Source of the DNA: JACKCP01 sp034007295
GTDB taxonomy: Bacteria > Desulfobacterota > Desulfobacteria > Desulfobacterales > JACKCP01
Reading direction: 5' to 3'
Length of the DNA stretch: 20,001 nucleotides
NCBI GenBank assembly: GCA_034007295.1
Contig: JAVERC010000054.1
Coordinates: forward strand, 1 to 20,001
Below the pieces are notes generated by a model. It was given only the letters and a program-made list of their open reading frames with translations, was not told where the DNA came from and did no database searches. Positions 1 to 7,636 of the stretch are shown here, one piece after another. The stretch's first letter is position 1. Each line of letters begins with the position of its first letter. The position numbers were made by a program, and so were the translations under genes.

Positions 1-127
1 AAACTGCCTTTTTTGTCCATTCTTAAGTCAGACTCAAAATTTAATCCTCAAAATACTCAATGTATCCTAAAGGTTAAATTTTTCATCTTCCTTGAACTGA
101 ACAAAAAATTCTCGTTTTCGGCCAATC
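1..127 (+). repeat. 127-bp intergenic repeat, copy 1 (cut by window edge)
   Basis: These bases are identical, base for base, to 1041-1167. The unit contains no ORF. In the complete second copy the two ends are imperfect inverted repeats (CGAAAAC near the left end, GTTTTCG near the right, each followed inward by a T/A run), so this is a MITE-like or REP-like intergenic element. The left end is cut off by the window start. It lies upstream of the solute-binding protein gene. Confidence 0.85.
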
Positions 128-246
128 TATATTTAGAAATAATAAATTCAAAAAAAGTTAAGGCAAAATAAATTATTTTTTGCTAAAATCAAAAAATAAT
201 TTTTTTAGTCGCTAAAAATCTGAAAATTTATAAATTTAGGTGAAAT
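128..246 (+). promoter_or_regulatory. AT-rich leader of the binding-protein gene with a 13-bp inverted repeat
   Basis: This stretch is extremely AT-rich. Positions 170-182 (AAATTATTTTTTG) are perfectly inverted at 190-202 (CAAAAAATAATTT) with a 7-base loop, and a short T run follows. It could be a weak intrinsic terminator or attenuator, or an operator in the leader of the gene starting at 247. A Shine-Dalgarno-like AGGTGA lies just before that ATG. No clear -35/-10 pair was assigned. Confidence 0.35.
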
Positions 247-999
247 ATGAAAATAATAATAACTGCCTTGGTTTTTTTGTTTTTATCAAGTTCATCAGCT
301 TTTTCAGATAATCAGATATTGATAGTAAGAGGAAATTATGGGAATGATTACCCACCATATTACATGGTAGATACGAATGGAGAGACAAAAGGTTTATTTT
401 CAGATGTTATAGGTATTATAGCAAAAAAACTGAATTTGGATGTAAAGTATTTGGGATATTCATGGTCTGGAAGCCTCAATGCTGTTAAAGAAGGAAAGGC
501 GGATGCAATAATTCCAGTATCAAAAAGCCCTGAAAGAGAAAAATATATTAATTTTTTTGACAATATCATAGCTAATGAAAAAATAGCTTTTTTTGTTTTA
601 AAACAAAGTAAAATAAAGTTTGAAGGAAATTTTGAAAATATAAAAAATTATAAAATTGGTGTTGTAAAAAATTATTATTACGGGAAAAAATTTGATTCAT
701 GTAATTGTCTTGTAAAAGATGTTTCATATAATGAAGAAGAACTTATAAAAAGACTTATAGCAGGAAGAACTGATATAATTGTAGGAGATGAATTTGTTAT
801 TTTATATCATCTCAAAAATTTTGGTTATGGAAAAAAAGTAAGGGTTTTAAAGCCATACTTAAGCATAGTACCTTCCTATATAGGCTTTTCAGTCAAGTCG
901 GACAAATTTAAAATTGCAGAAAAATTTTCAAGGGAGCTTGCTTTATTCAGGCAGACAAATGAGTATAAGATGATTTTGAAAAAGTATGGAGTTGAATAA
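247..999 (+). CDS. Periplasmic solute-binding protein, amino-acid ABC transporter type (PBPb fold)
   Basis: This 250-residue protein begins with a clear Sec signal peptide (basic MK, hydrophobic stretch, small residues to about residue 20). The mature part has the pattern of family 3 solute-binding proteins (HisJ/GlnH-like): YPPYYMVD near the start, then GLFSDVIGIIAKKL, a WSGSLNAVKEGKADAII segment, SPEREKYINFFD, and a second-lobe segment ELIKRLIAGRTDIIVGD. The length is normal for the family. It would bind a small polar ligand in the periplasm. No permease or ATPase gene is adjacent, so it is an orphan. It could serve a transporter encoded elsewhere or have a sensory role. The ATG has an AGGTGA ribosome site. 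The gene is bracketed by identical 127-bp repeats. Confidence 0.85.
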   Translation: MKIIITALVFLFLSSSSAFSDNQILIVRGNYGNDYPPYYMVDTNGETKGLFSDVIGIIAKKLNLDVKYLGYSWSGSLNAVKEGKADAIIPVSKSPEREKYINFFDNIIANEKIAFFVLKQSKIKFEGNFENIKNYKIGVVKNYYYGKKFDSCNCLVKDVSYNEEELIKRLIAGRTDIIVGDEFVILYHLKNFGYGKKVRVLKPYLSIVPSYIGFSVKSDKFKIAEKFSRELALFRQTNEYKMILKKYGVE

Positions 1000-1037
1000 A
1001 AGGCTTTATTTAATAAAAAATTAACTTAGTTGCTGAA

Positions 1038-1167
1038 CGAAAACTGCCTTTTTTGTCCATTCTTAAGTCAGACTCAAAATTTAATCCTCAAAATACTCAA
1101 TGTATCCTAAAGGTTAAATTTTTCATCTTCCTTGAACTGAACAAAAAATTCTCGTTTTCGGCCAATC
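1038..1167 (+). repeat. 127-bp intergenic repeat, copy 2 (complete)
   Basis: Bases 1041-1167 are identical to 1-127. The unit starts about CGAAAACTGCC and ends about CTCGTTTTCGGCC, so its termini are imperfect inverted repeats. It sits between two convergent genes, the binding protein (+) and the hybrid kinase (-), where it could also act as a two-way transcription terminator. It ends two bases before the kinase stop codon. A diverged copy is at 8485-8611 and a partial inverted copy at 7558-7583. Confidence 0.85.
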
Positions 1168-1168
1168 A

Positions 1169-3715
1169 CTAACTTAGAAATTTTTCCCTCCAGATTTTGG
1201 GGCGGTCATAAATTTTTATTCTATCAAAATATTTTTCATCAAAAGCATTTTCAAAGTCTGAGTGTAAAAATCCTGCCTTTTCAAGTTCAATTATATTTGC
1301 TGCATAAACTGCTGAGGTAACAGTAAATTCATTGTCTGAGGAAGCACTTGGGTTGTGATGATATAAAATTGCTTCAATTATTTCAAGGGGAAGGCCCCAG
1401 ACTCCCATTAAAAAAGCTCCAACTATTTCATGGGAAGCCTTAAATATCTCTTTTTCCTTTTCAATTGATTCTTGACTAAGGCTGCCAAAATTTTCAAGAA
1501 CAAGTTTATAATCATCAGGAAAATTAGAGGCTAAAATAAGTTTTCCACAGTCATGAATAAGGCCTGCCATAAAAGCCTGATCTGCACAAAAATCGGAAAG
1601 TCCTTCCATTAGTGCAATTTCCTTTGCTGTTTTTGCAGCAGCCATTGAATGCTCATGCAAATCATTTTGAAATTTTTTAAAATAATTTGGGAGTTTCATT
1701 TTAGAAAAGATTTCAAGGTTTAAAACAAGTGATTTTACAACGTCAGTTCCAAGTATGACAACAGCATCTTCTGGTTTTGAAATTTTGGAAGGGAGATAAA
1801 AAAAACCTGAATTTATAAGCTGAAGAATTTTTGAAGTCATTGAAGGATCTTTTGAAATTATTTCCCCGATTTTTTTTGTTGATGAAACAGAAGAATTCAG
1901 TTCCTTTACAATTGAATTGTAAATTGAGGGAAGGCTTGGCAGAGAGTCTAGCCTTGAAATCGTAATACGAAGATTTTTATCTTTCAAAATATTTTTCATT
2001 GCAATAGTTCTTGTGAGCAGTTTATCAAGTTTAGTTGAGTTTACTGGCTTGTAAATAAACTGATGTGCAATGGGAACAGCTTTTATTATTTTATCTTCAT
2101 CTGTTTCTCCTGAAAGAATTATCCTGTCTGTCTGGGGAAATTTTTCCTTTATAGTTTTTAAAAGTTCATAACCATTAATTTCATTCATATTATATTCAGA
2201 AATAATTATATCAGCAGGTTTTTTTTCCATGATTAAAAGAGCTTTTTTTGCCGAATCTGCAAATAAAAGAGTCCATTGTTTTTCTTTTTGTTTGAGCATT
2301 CTGTTTAAGCTTTTGAGCATATCTTTATCTTCATCAACAAAAAGAATCACAGGTGTTTTGTCAGGTTTTACTGATTTTATAAGATTTTGGGGCTCTTGTT
2401 TTTCCGGCCTTAAATTGATTTCTGAATTGATTGGAAGGGAAAGTGTAAAAACAGTCATGGATTCAGGATTTGATAAAACTGACAAACTTCCTTTGTGTTT
2501 TTCAGCTATGGTTTTTGATATGGCAAGGCCTTGACCTGTTCCCTTTTCAATTTTTTTTGTGGTGAAAAAAGGATCAAAAATTTTTTTTATTATATTTTGG
2601 GGAATTCCTTTTCCTGTATCACTTACTTTTATTAAAATATTATTGTTTTCAAGTTGAGTTTCAACTTTGATAATGTGGTCTTTTTTTTCTGTGTTTTCTT
2701 CAACAGCATGAACAGCATTTACAATAAGATTTACTATGACCTGGCTTATTGCACCTGGTTCACATTGAAGTGGAGGAAGGTCTTTTTTTAAGTCTGTTTG
2801 AAGATCTGCACAATTTTTCCATATGTTTTTTGTAAGTATTACAGCATTTTCAACAATTTTATTTATATCAGAGGATACTTTTTCATTAACAATTTGTCTT
2901 GCCATGTTTCGTATTGAAAGAAGAATTGTTGTAATTTTTTCTATTCCGCCTAAAGATTGTTTTACAGCTTCTGGAATTTCAGTTTTTAAATAATCAATAT
3001 CTGAATCAATGAGATTTTTTTCAATATCTTCAAGAAGATCTTTGTTTATCCCGCCTTTTTTTGCGGTTTCAATAAATTCGAAAAATTTGTTTAAAGATTT
3101 TAAAACCAGAGGAAATGAGTTGTCCAAGAAGTTAAGGTTGTCAGTAAGATATTGAACAGGGGTTGTTATTTCGTGCATAATACCAGAGGTTAGCCTGCCA
3201 AGGGTCTCAAGTCTGCCCCACTGAATTATTATGTCATGGGAAATGTTTTTTAAATCTGTAGAACTTTTTTCTTTAGCCTGAATAAATTTTACAGCCCTTG
3301 CAAGGGTATTTTCAAGTCTGCTCAGTTTAAGAAGAGTTTCAATCCTTGCACTAAAACTATTTTTATCAATTGGTTTGATTAAGAAATCTTCATATCCGTT
3401 TTTTTTAAATTGGGGAATAAGGCCGGAGTTGTCTTTATGGATAAATATTAAAAAAATGGTTTTTAAGTTTTTTTTCGAGGAATTTATTATGGAAGGAATT
3501 TCATTTAAATTAATATCATCAATTTCAGAATCTATGCAAATAAGAGGAAAATAGTTATTTGCTGCCAGTTCAATAGTCTCTTTACCCGATTTAGTTAAAA
3601 TCGGAGTAATGTTAATGTTTTCAAGAATTTTTGCAATCTCATTATTTTGTTCTTGTGATTTTGAAGCTGAGATTATTTTAATAGATTTGTCATTGTTTTT
3701 TTCATGATAATTCAT
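1169..3715 (-). CDS. Hybrid sensor histidine kinase: REC-like, HisKA/HATPase, REC, HDOD
   Basis: This is a cytoplasmic multi-domain signalling protein of about 848 residues with no membrane segment. Order: receiver-like domain (about 10-130; D62 and the KP pair at 114-115 are present, but the usual N-terminal acidic pair is missing); dimerisation/phosphoacceptor helix with H181 in GIMHEITTP; ATPase domain with N box (NLIVNAVHAV), DTGKGIP, FDPFFTTK and GTGQGLAIS; second receiver (about 450-570) in which the phospho-aspartate is replaced by glutamate (E507 in IISEYNM); and a C-terminal HDOD domain with LIHDCGKL. Start choice: ATG at 3715, 16 bases after the upstream ATPase gene stops. A TTG at 3766 would add 17 residues and overlap that gene, but shows no good ribosome site. 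It is the last gene of the operon. The sensory input is unknown. Confidence 0.85.
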   Translation of the reverse strand: MNYHEKNNDKSIKIISASKSQEQNNEIAKILENINITPILTKSGKETIELAANNYFPLICIDSEIDDINLNEIPSIINSSKKNLKTIFLIFIHKDNSGLIPQFKKNGYEDFLIKPIDKNSFSARIETLLKLSRLENTLARAVKFIQAKEKSSTDLKNISHDIIIQWGRLETLGRLTSGIMHEITTPVQYLTDNLNFLDNSFPLVLKSLNKFFEFIETAKKGGINKDLLEDIEKNLIDSDIDYLKTEIPEAVKQSLGGIEKITTILLSIRNMARQIVNEKVSSDINKIVENAVILTKNIWKNCADLQTDLKKDLPPLQCEPGAISQVIVNLIVNAVHAVEENTEKKDHIIKVETQLENNNILIKVSDTGKGIPQNIIKKIFDPFFTTKKIEKGTGQGLAISKTIAEKHKGSLSVLSNPESMTVFTLSLPINSEINLRPEKQEPQNLIKSVKPDKTPVILFVDEDKDMLKSLNRMLKQKEKQWTLLFADSAKKALLIMEKKPADIIISEYNMNEINGYELLKTIKEKFPQTDRIILSGETDEDKIIKAVPIAHQFIYKPVNSTKLDKLLTRTIAMKNILKDKNLRITISRLDSLPSLPSIYNSIVKELNSSVSSTKKIGEIISKDPSMTSKILQLINSGFFYLPSKISKPEDAVVILGTDVVKSLVLNLEIFSKMKLPNYFKKFQNDLHEHSMAAAKTAKEIALMEGLSDFCADQAFMAGLIHDCGKLILASNFPDDYKLVLENFGSLSQESIEKEKEIFKASHEIVGAFLMGVWGLPLEIIEAILYHHNPSASSDNEFTVTSAVYAANIIELEKAGFLHSDFENAFDEKYFDRIKIYDRPKIWREKFLS

Positions 3716-3731
3716 AAGACAATCTGCCTGG

Positions 3732-4856
3732 TTATTTTTTACTTTTGACAAACTTTTCAAAATCAAGGGTTAAAACCGGTGGTTTTGAATCGTCTTCACT
3801 GGGCTTAGTTTCAATTTCATATTGCGAATAAGAAATAGCATTTAACTCTTTTTTTTCCGGGCCTATGTTTTTTTTAATATTTTTTAATTCTTGAGAAATG
3901 ATATCGGTATTTTTTATAAGTTTTTTAAGAAGTCCAATTATTTCAGTTTGTGTATTATTTTCATTTTGTTCAATTTCTGGATTTGTGTTTTCATAATTTT
4001 TGCTTTCTTTTTTTGTCTTATTTTTTATAGGGGCTGATTTTACATATTTTAAGCTGCTCTGAAAGAGATTTGAACATGTTTTTATAAATGAATCAAAGGT
4101 TTTTGTTTCAAGGGGAGATTCATGTTCAATTGTTAAAATTGTTTTTGATATTTCTTTTACAGCACTGGCTGCTGAAGAATCAGGATATTTTATAAAAAAA
4201 GGCGACTGGTTTGAAACTGAATCTGAAACATGCTCATCTTCGGGAATCATACCAAGATAATTCAGGTTAAGGTTAATGTATTTTGATACTGTAATCTTAA
4301 ATTTTTCAAAAACCTTTTCTCCAAATTTTGGTGTTTTGCATCGATTTACAATTATGTTTACCCTGTTTTTATATCCGTTAAAGGAAAGAACCTTTAAAAG
4401 AGAATAAGCGTCTGTAAGTGATGTAGGTTCAGGGACTATTGCAAGAACAAGCATGGATGATGCAAGGCAAAAGGTGATTACAGGCTTTGAAATCCCAGCA
4501 CCTGTATCTATTATTATGTAGTCATATCCTTCAAGGTCAGAAAACTGTACCAAAAGATTGTCTAAAGTTTTTTTTTCAAGAGTTTCAAATTGTTCAACCC
4601 CTGAGCTTCCAGGAATTATATCAATTCTATTCCAGTCTTTTATGATTATTTCTTTTAGTTTTTTTTTGTCTGCAATTACATCTTCAAGTGTGTCTGAAGC
4701 TGCAAGGCCCATAAGAATATTTACGTTGGCAAGTCCAATATCTGCATCAAAAAGACAGGTTTTATATCCCATGGAAGCAAGTGAGACAGCAAGATTTACG
4801 GCAATATTTGTTTTGCCCACTCCGCCTTTTCCGCTGGTTATTGTAATTGTTTTCAT
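3732..4856 (-). CDS. MinD/FlhG (FleN)-like P-loop ATPase with C-terminal extension
   Basis: The 374-residue protein opens with the deviant Walker A motif of the ParA/MinD superfamily (SGKGGVGKT), then the switch region FDADIGLANVN and YDYIIIDTGAGIS as Walker B/switch II, followed by VPEPTSLTDAYSLLKVL, typical of FlhG/FleN/YlxH. The core ends at about residue 245. A charged, low-complexity tail rich in K, E and N makes up the last ~130 residues and is unusual for the family. Such ATPases dimerise on ATP binding and position or count polar structures. No flagellar gene is present, so a flagellar role is not supported by context. Start: ATG at 4856 preceded by AGGAG with 8-base spacing; an adjacent in-frame TTG at 4859 is the alternative. 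It lies 41 bases after the GspE-N-type gene. Confidence 0.85.
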   Translation of the reverse strand: MKTITITSGKGGVGKTNIAVNLAVSLASMGYKTCLFDADIGLANVNILMGLAASDTLEDVIADKKKLKEIIIKDWNRIDIIPGSSGVEQFETLEKKTLDNLLVQFSDLEGYDYIIIDTGAGISKPVITFCLASSMLVLAIVPEPTSLTDAYSLLKVLSFNGYKNRVNIIVNRCKTPKFGEKVFEKFKITVSKYINLNLNYLGMIPEDEHVSDSVSNQSPFFIKYPDSSAASAVKEISKTILTIEHESPLETKTFDSFIKTCSNLFQSSLKYVKSAPIKNKTKKESKNYENTNPEIEQNENNTQTEIIGLLKKLIKNTDIISQELKNIKKNIGPEKKELNAISYSQYEIETKPSEDDSKPPVLTLDFEKFVKSKK

Positions 4857-4897
4857 CAAAAAAACTCCTAATGAATTTTTTTATTTATTTTGGCTTC

Positions 4898-6184
4898 TCA
4901 GTTTTTTGATGAAACAGGAGATGCCTTAATGTTTATGTTGTTGCCGGAGAGCTTAAACCAGAATGAAACATGGCTGCAATTATATTTTGAGCAGATTGAA
5001 AAATAATTTTCCTTTATAAAATCGTGAAACAATTTTCTATCCGGGTTGAAATTTGAATCTTTATTGTCTTTTCCAAGTTTTATATATCTTTCATAAAAAT
5101 CATTTATAACTCTGTACTGGGATTCAGGGTCAGATATAAGTGTTTTCTTGCCGGAAAAATCAGAATTTTTAGCAATAAGATCGTTTCTTATATTTAGAAT
5201 TTCTCCATACAAAAGGGCAAAAAGCTGTTCAAATTTGTTATGGGTTATAAGAACACAGCTTATTCTAAGATTGCTGTGTTTTGACATTATATCATTTATA
5301 TCTGCAATGTGTGATGGATTGAATACTCCAAGCATTAAATTTTCACCTGAAAGAAGGACAGGGATAATTAGATTTTTTTCAGCAGATTTTCTGTCAATAA
5401 TACTCCTTAGTTCAATTTTTTGGGAGTCAGAATATATAAAGTTGGATAATTGTCTGAAAGGGATATTGTATTGAATTGAAAGTGCAAAATAAAGCTGTTG
5501 TACAGATATTTTGTTTTTGTTTACAAGTAGACTTCCAAGTGAAAGACCTGATTTTGACTGTTCTTTTAATGTTTCATCAAGGGTTGACTCATTTATCAGC
5601 CCAAGATTTAAAAGGATTCCTCCAAGTTTTAGAGAGCTGTCAAGTGTTATAAAAATATGGTTGAGTTCAGAAAGGGTTACAAGGTGCTGTTCATATAAAA
5701 GTTCACAAAGACTCACTTTTTTTCTTTTCTTTCTAAATGCAGATTCTATTGAGTCTTCGGGCACAATACCCATCTCTGAGAGAGTTTTAGCTGTTTTTTT
5801 CAGATTCAGAATTTTATTTAAAAGGTAAATTTTTTTGACAGGAGAAATTAAATTGTTTTGTACAAGCTGTGATAAAAGCCTTGAGGCACTTTTGTTATTT
5901 TTTATGTATGGTAAAAAATCTTTGTCTTTTAAATCATTTTCATTTTTTAGAAGTTGAACCAAAATTTCATAAATAAAAGGATTGTTTAAAACCTTGGCTA
6001 TTTCAGCTTCATTTATTCCATTCTCCTTTGCAAGAATAAGGCAGACAGGCATCATTGATTTTTTATTGAACAGTAAAACTTCATTTTTGATTTTTTCCAA
6101 ATCTTCTTTGGAAACAACCAATTCATCAATTAAAAGGTGTTCAATCTTGGAAAATTGTAAAATTTTATTTTGTTCTGCTGTCAT
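4898..6184 (-). CDS. Stand-alone GspE-N/MshEN-type domain protein (possible c-di-GMP binder)
   Basis: The 428-residue protein has no ATPase domain, although it resembles the N-terminal region of type II secretion and type IV pilus ATPases (GspE/PilB/MshE). The clearest segment, about residues 185-250, reads KLGGILLNLGLINESTLDETL, a short linker ending in SLGSLLVNKNKISVQQLYFAL, then Q-N-IPF. This repeats the LGxxLxxxxxIxxxxLxxxL pattern of MshEN domains, some of which bind cyclic di-GMP. An earlier weaker copy (VSLCELLYEQHLVTLSELNHIF) precedes it. The C-terminal third is unassigned. The gene starts 5 bases after the REC-REC-PATAN gene stops, so the two are translated together. A regulatory or adaptor role is inferred; c-di-GMP binding is unproven because not every consensus residue is present. 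Confidence 0.7.
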   Translation of the reverse strand: MTAEQNKILQFSKIEHLLIDELVVSKEDLEKIKNEVLLFNKKSMMPVCLILAKENGINEAEIAKVLNNPFIYEILVQLLKNENDLKDKDFLPYIKNNKSASRLLSQLVQNNLISPVKKIYLLNKILNLKKTAKTLSEMGIVPEDSIESAFRKKRKKVSLCELLYEQHLVTLSELNHIFITLDSSLKLGGILLNLGLINESTLDETLKEQSKSGLSLGSLLVNKNKISVQQLYFALSIQYNIPFRQLSNFIYSDSQKIELRSIIDRKSAEKNLIIPVLLSGENLMLGVFNPSHIADINDIMSKHSNLRISCVLITHNKFEQLFALLYGEILNIRNDLIAKNSDFSGKKTLISDPESQYRVINDFYERYIKLGKDNKDSNFNPDRKLFHDFIKENYFSICSKYNCSHVSFWFKLSGNNINIKASPVSSKN

Positions 6185-6189
6185 TTTTT

Positions 6190-7278
6190 TTATTCACCAT
6201 GATCTTTTATTTTGGCAGCTTCCATAAGTATACTCATCAGGTTTGTATTTATAGTATTCTCATTTTTGTGGCAGTAGTTTTCAATTTCAATTTCTGCCCT
6301 TTCCCAGTTAATTATAGCGTAGGCAGCCTGGGTTCCGTTTTTATTTTCAAAGGATGCATCTATAAGAGAACCTTTTTTAAAAAACATTGTTCCGTTTTTG
6401 TTGTCCTGGGTTATTTTAAGTGTGCATGTTTTTTCTTCCATTTCTATCATCTGAAGAAATGTTGAAATGCTGATGCCGTCAATTATGCCTTTTGGGCCAG
6501 AATAAAATTCATCTGTAATAATTTGTGAAAGATTGTCAAAGTTTAGAGGCTTTTCAAAAAATTTTTCAATACCCAAAGGTTGAAGGCTTTTTTTCAATGA
6601 TTCAGACTCATACCATGTTGTAACTGCAATATTTATATCAGGGTATGTTTTTTTTATTTTTTTTAGGAAATTAAAATTATCAGCTTTTGCAAGCATTGAG
6701 TTTATAACAATAAGGTTAATTCTAAGAACCTTTAAAAGATTTTGTGCAATATTTAGGTTTTCAGCAGTTACAGCTTCTATGCCTTTTTTATGATTTAAGG
6801 CAGAAGATATAAGGCTTAAATCCTCTTCATCGTCATCAATAATAAGAATTGTTTTAAAATTGTCTTTTTTTTCAGATGTTAGTGATTTTTTTTCAGCCTC
6901 TTTTTTTTCAAGATATTTTTCAATTCCCTGGTTTATTGTTTGTTCTAGTATATTTATTTTGCAGGGTTTGGTTAAAAATCTGAAAATATAACCTTCATTA
7001 AATGCTTTAAGAGAAGCCTGAAGTTCTGCAAATCCTGTGAGCATTATACATATTGTAAGAGGATTTGTTTCATTTGCTTTTGATAAAAAATTAAATCCGT
7101 CCATGTCCGGCATTCTAAGGTCAGAGACAACTACATGAAAAGGACCGTGTTCTAAAAGTATTTGAAGTCCGGTGCTTCCTGAAACAGCAGTATAAACTTC
7201 AAAATTTTTTCTTAAGTGCCTTTTGTAGCCTGCAAGAATATTTTCATCATCATCAACTAAAAGCAGTTTATATTGCAT
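6190..7278 (-). CDS. Response regulator: REC - degenerate REC - PATAN (DUF4388)
   Basis: This 362-residue protein has three domains. REC1 (1-125) is complete: DDD at 9-11, phosphoacceptor D53 in SDLRMPDMDG, T81 and K104 in FLTKPC. REC2 (about 142-255) keeps IIDDDEE and FFEKPL, but asparagine (N193 in LIVINSML) replaces the phosphorylatable aspartate. The C-terminal domain (about 260-345) has the DUF4388/PATAN pattern: GISISTFLQMIEME, KNGTMFFKKGSLIDASF, then AAYAIINWERAEIEI. PATAN domains occur in response regulators linked to type IV pili and phototaxis in cyanobacteria and in deltaproteobacterial regulators, and act by protein contact rather than DNA binding. The likely phosphodonor is the kinase encoded three genes downstream. 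The start codon directly follows the stop of the upstream small ORF. Confidence 0.85.
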   Translation of the reverse strand: MQYKLLLVDDDENILAGYKRHLRKNFEVYTAVSGSTGLQILLEHGPFHVVVSDLRMPDMDGFNFLSKANETNPLTICIMLTGFAELQASLKAFNEGYIFRFLTKPCKINILEQTINQGIEKYLEKKEAEKKSLTSEKKDNFKTILIIDDDEEDLSLISSALNHKKGIEAVTAENLNIAQNLLKVLRINLIVINSMLAKADNFNFLKKIKKTYPDINIAVTTWYESESLKKSLQPLGIEKFFEKPLNFDNLSQIITDEFYSGPKGIIDGISISTFLQMIEMEEKTCTLKITQDNKNGTMFFKKGSLIDASFENKNGTQAAYAIINWERAEIEIENYCHKNENTINTNLMSILMEAAKIKDHGE

Positions 7279-7482
7279 TTATATGTCCATTGAAATTTTG
7301 TTATAATCAGTTGTGAAGTTAAAATTATTTTTTTTGACTGTTCCGGATTTAATATTAAAAATAAACAAATATTTTAAATGTCCAACCTTTAATTGATTCT
7401 TATATTTAAATCCTGGCTTAAAAAATTCAAGGATTTTATTTTTTTGGTTATTTATATTAGAAAAAATTGATTCCTGATCCAT
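7279..7482 (-). CDS. Small hypothetical protein, coupled to the REC-REC-PATAN gene
   Basis: I do not recognise this 67-residue, lysine- and asparagine-rich product. No signal peptide, membrane helix or metal motif is visible. In its favour, its TAA stop is immediately followed by the ATG of the response-regulator gene (TAAATG), as expected for translational coupling, and the ORF starts close to the likely operon promoter region. Against it, the start lacks a convincing ribosome site and the region is very AT-rich, so the reading frame could simply be leader sequence. Confidence 0.35.
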   Translation of the reverse strand: MDQESIFSNINNQKNKILEFFKPGFKYKNQLKVGHLKYLFIFNIKSGTVKKNNFNFTTDYNKISMDI

Positions 7483-7557
7483 TAAATTTTATTATAATCT
7501 AAAATAAGTGTTTCGCATTATAAAAATAAAATTTGGATAGAAAATTAAATTGTAATG

Positions 7558-7583
7558 GGCCGAAAACAAGGGCTTTTTGTTCA
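7558..7583 (-). repeat. Partial inverted copy of the intergenic repeat end
   Basis: Read on the minus strand, this 26-base stretch matches the right end of the 127-bp repeat: ten bases GGCCGAAAAC, six mostly mismatched bases, then ten bases TTTTTGTTCA (22 of 26 identical). The rest of the element is absent. It lies in the 154-base gap between two divergent genes, the signalling operon and the AIM24-family gene, and overlaps where their promoters would be. Confidence 0.5.
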
Positions 7584-7636
7584 CTTGCTAAATAAATTAA
7601 AGCAGCTATATTTTAATTCAAGATAAGGAAAAAATT

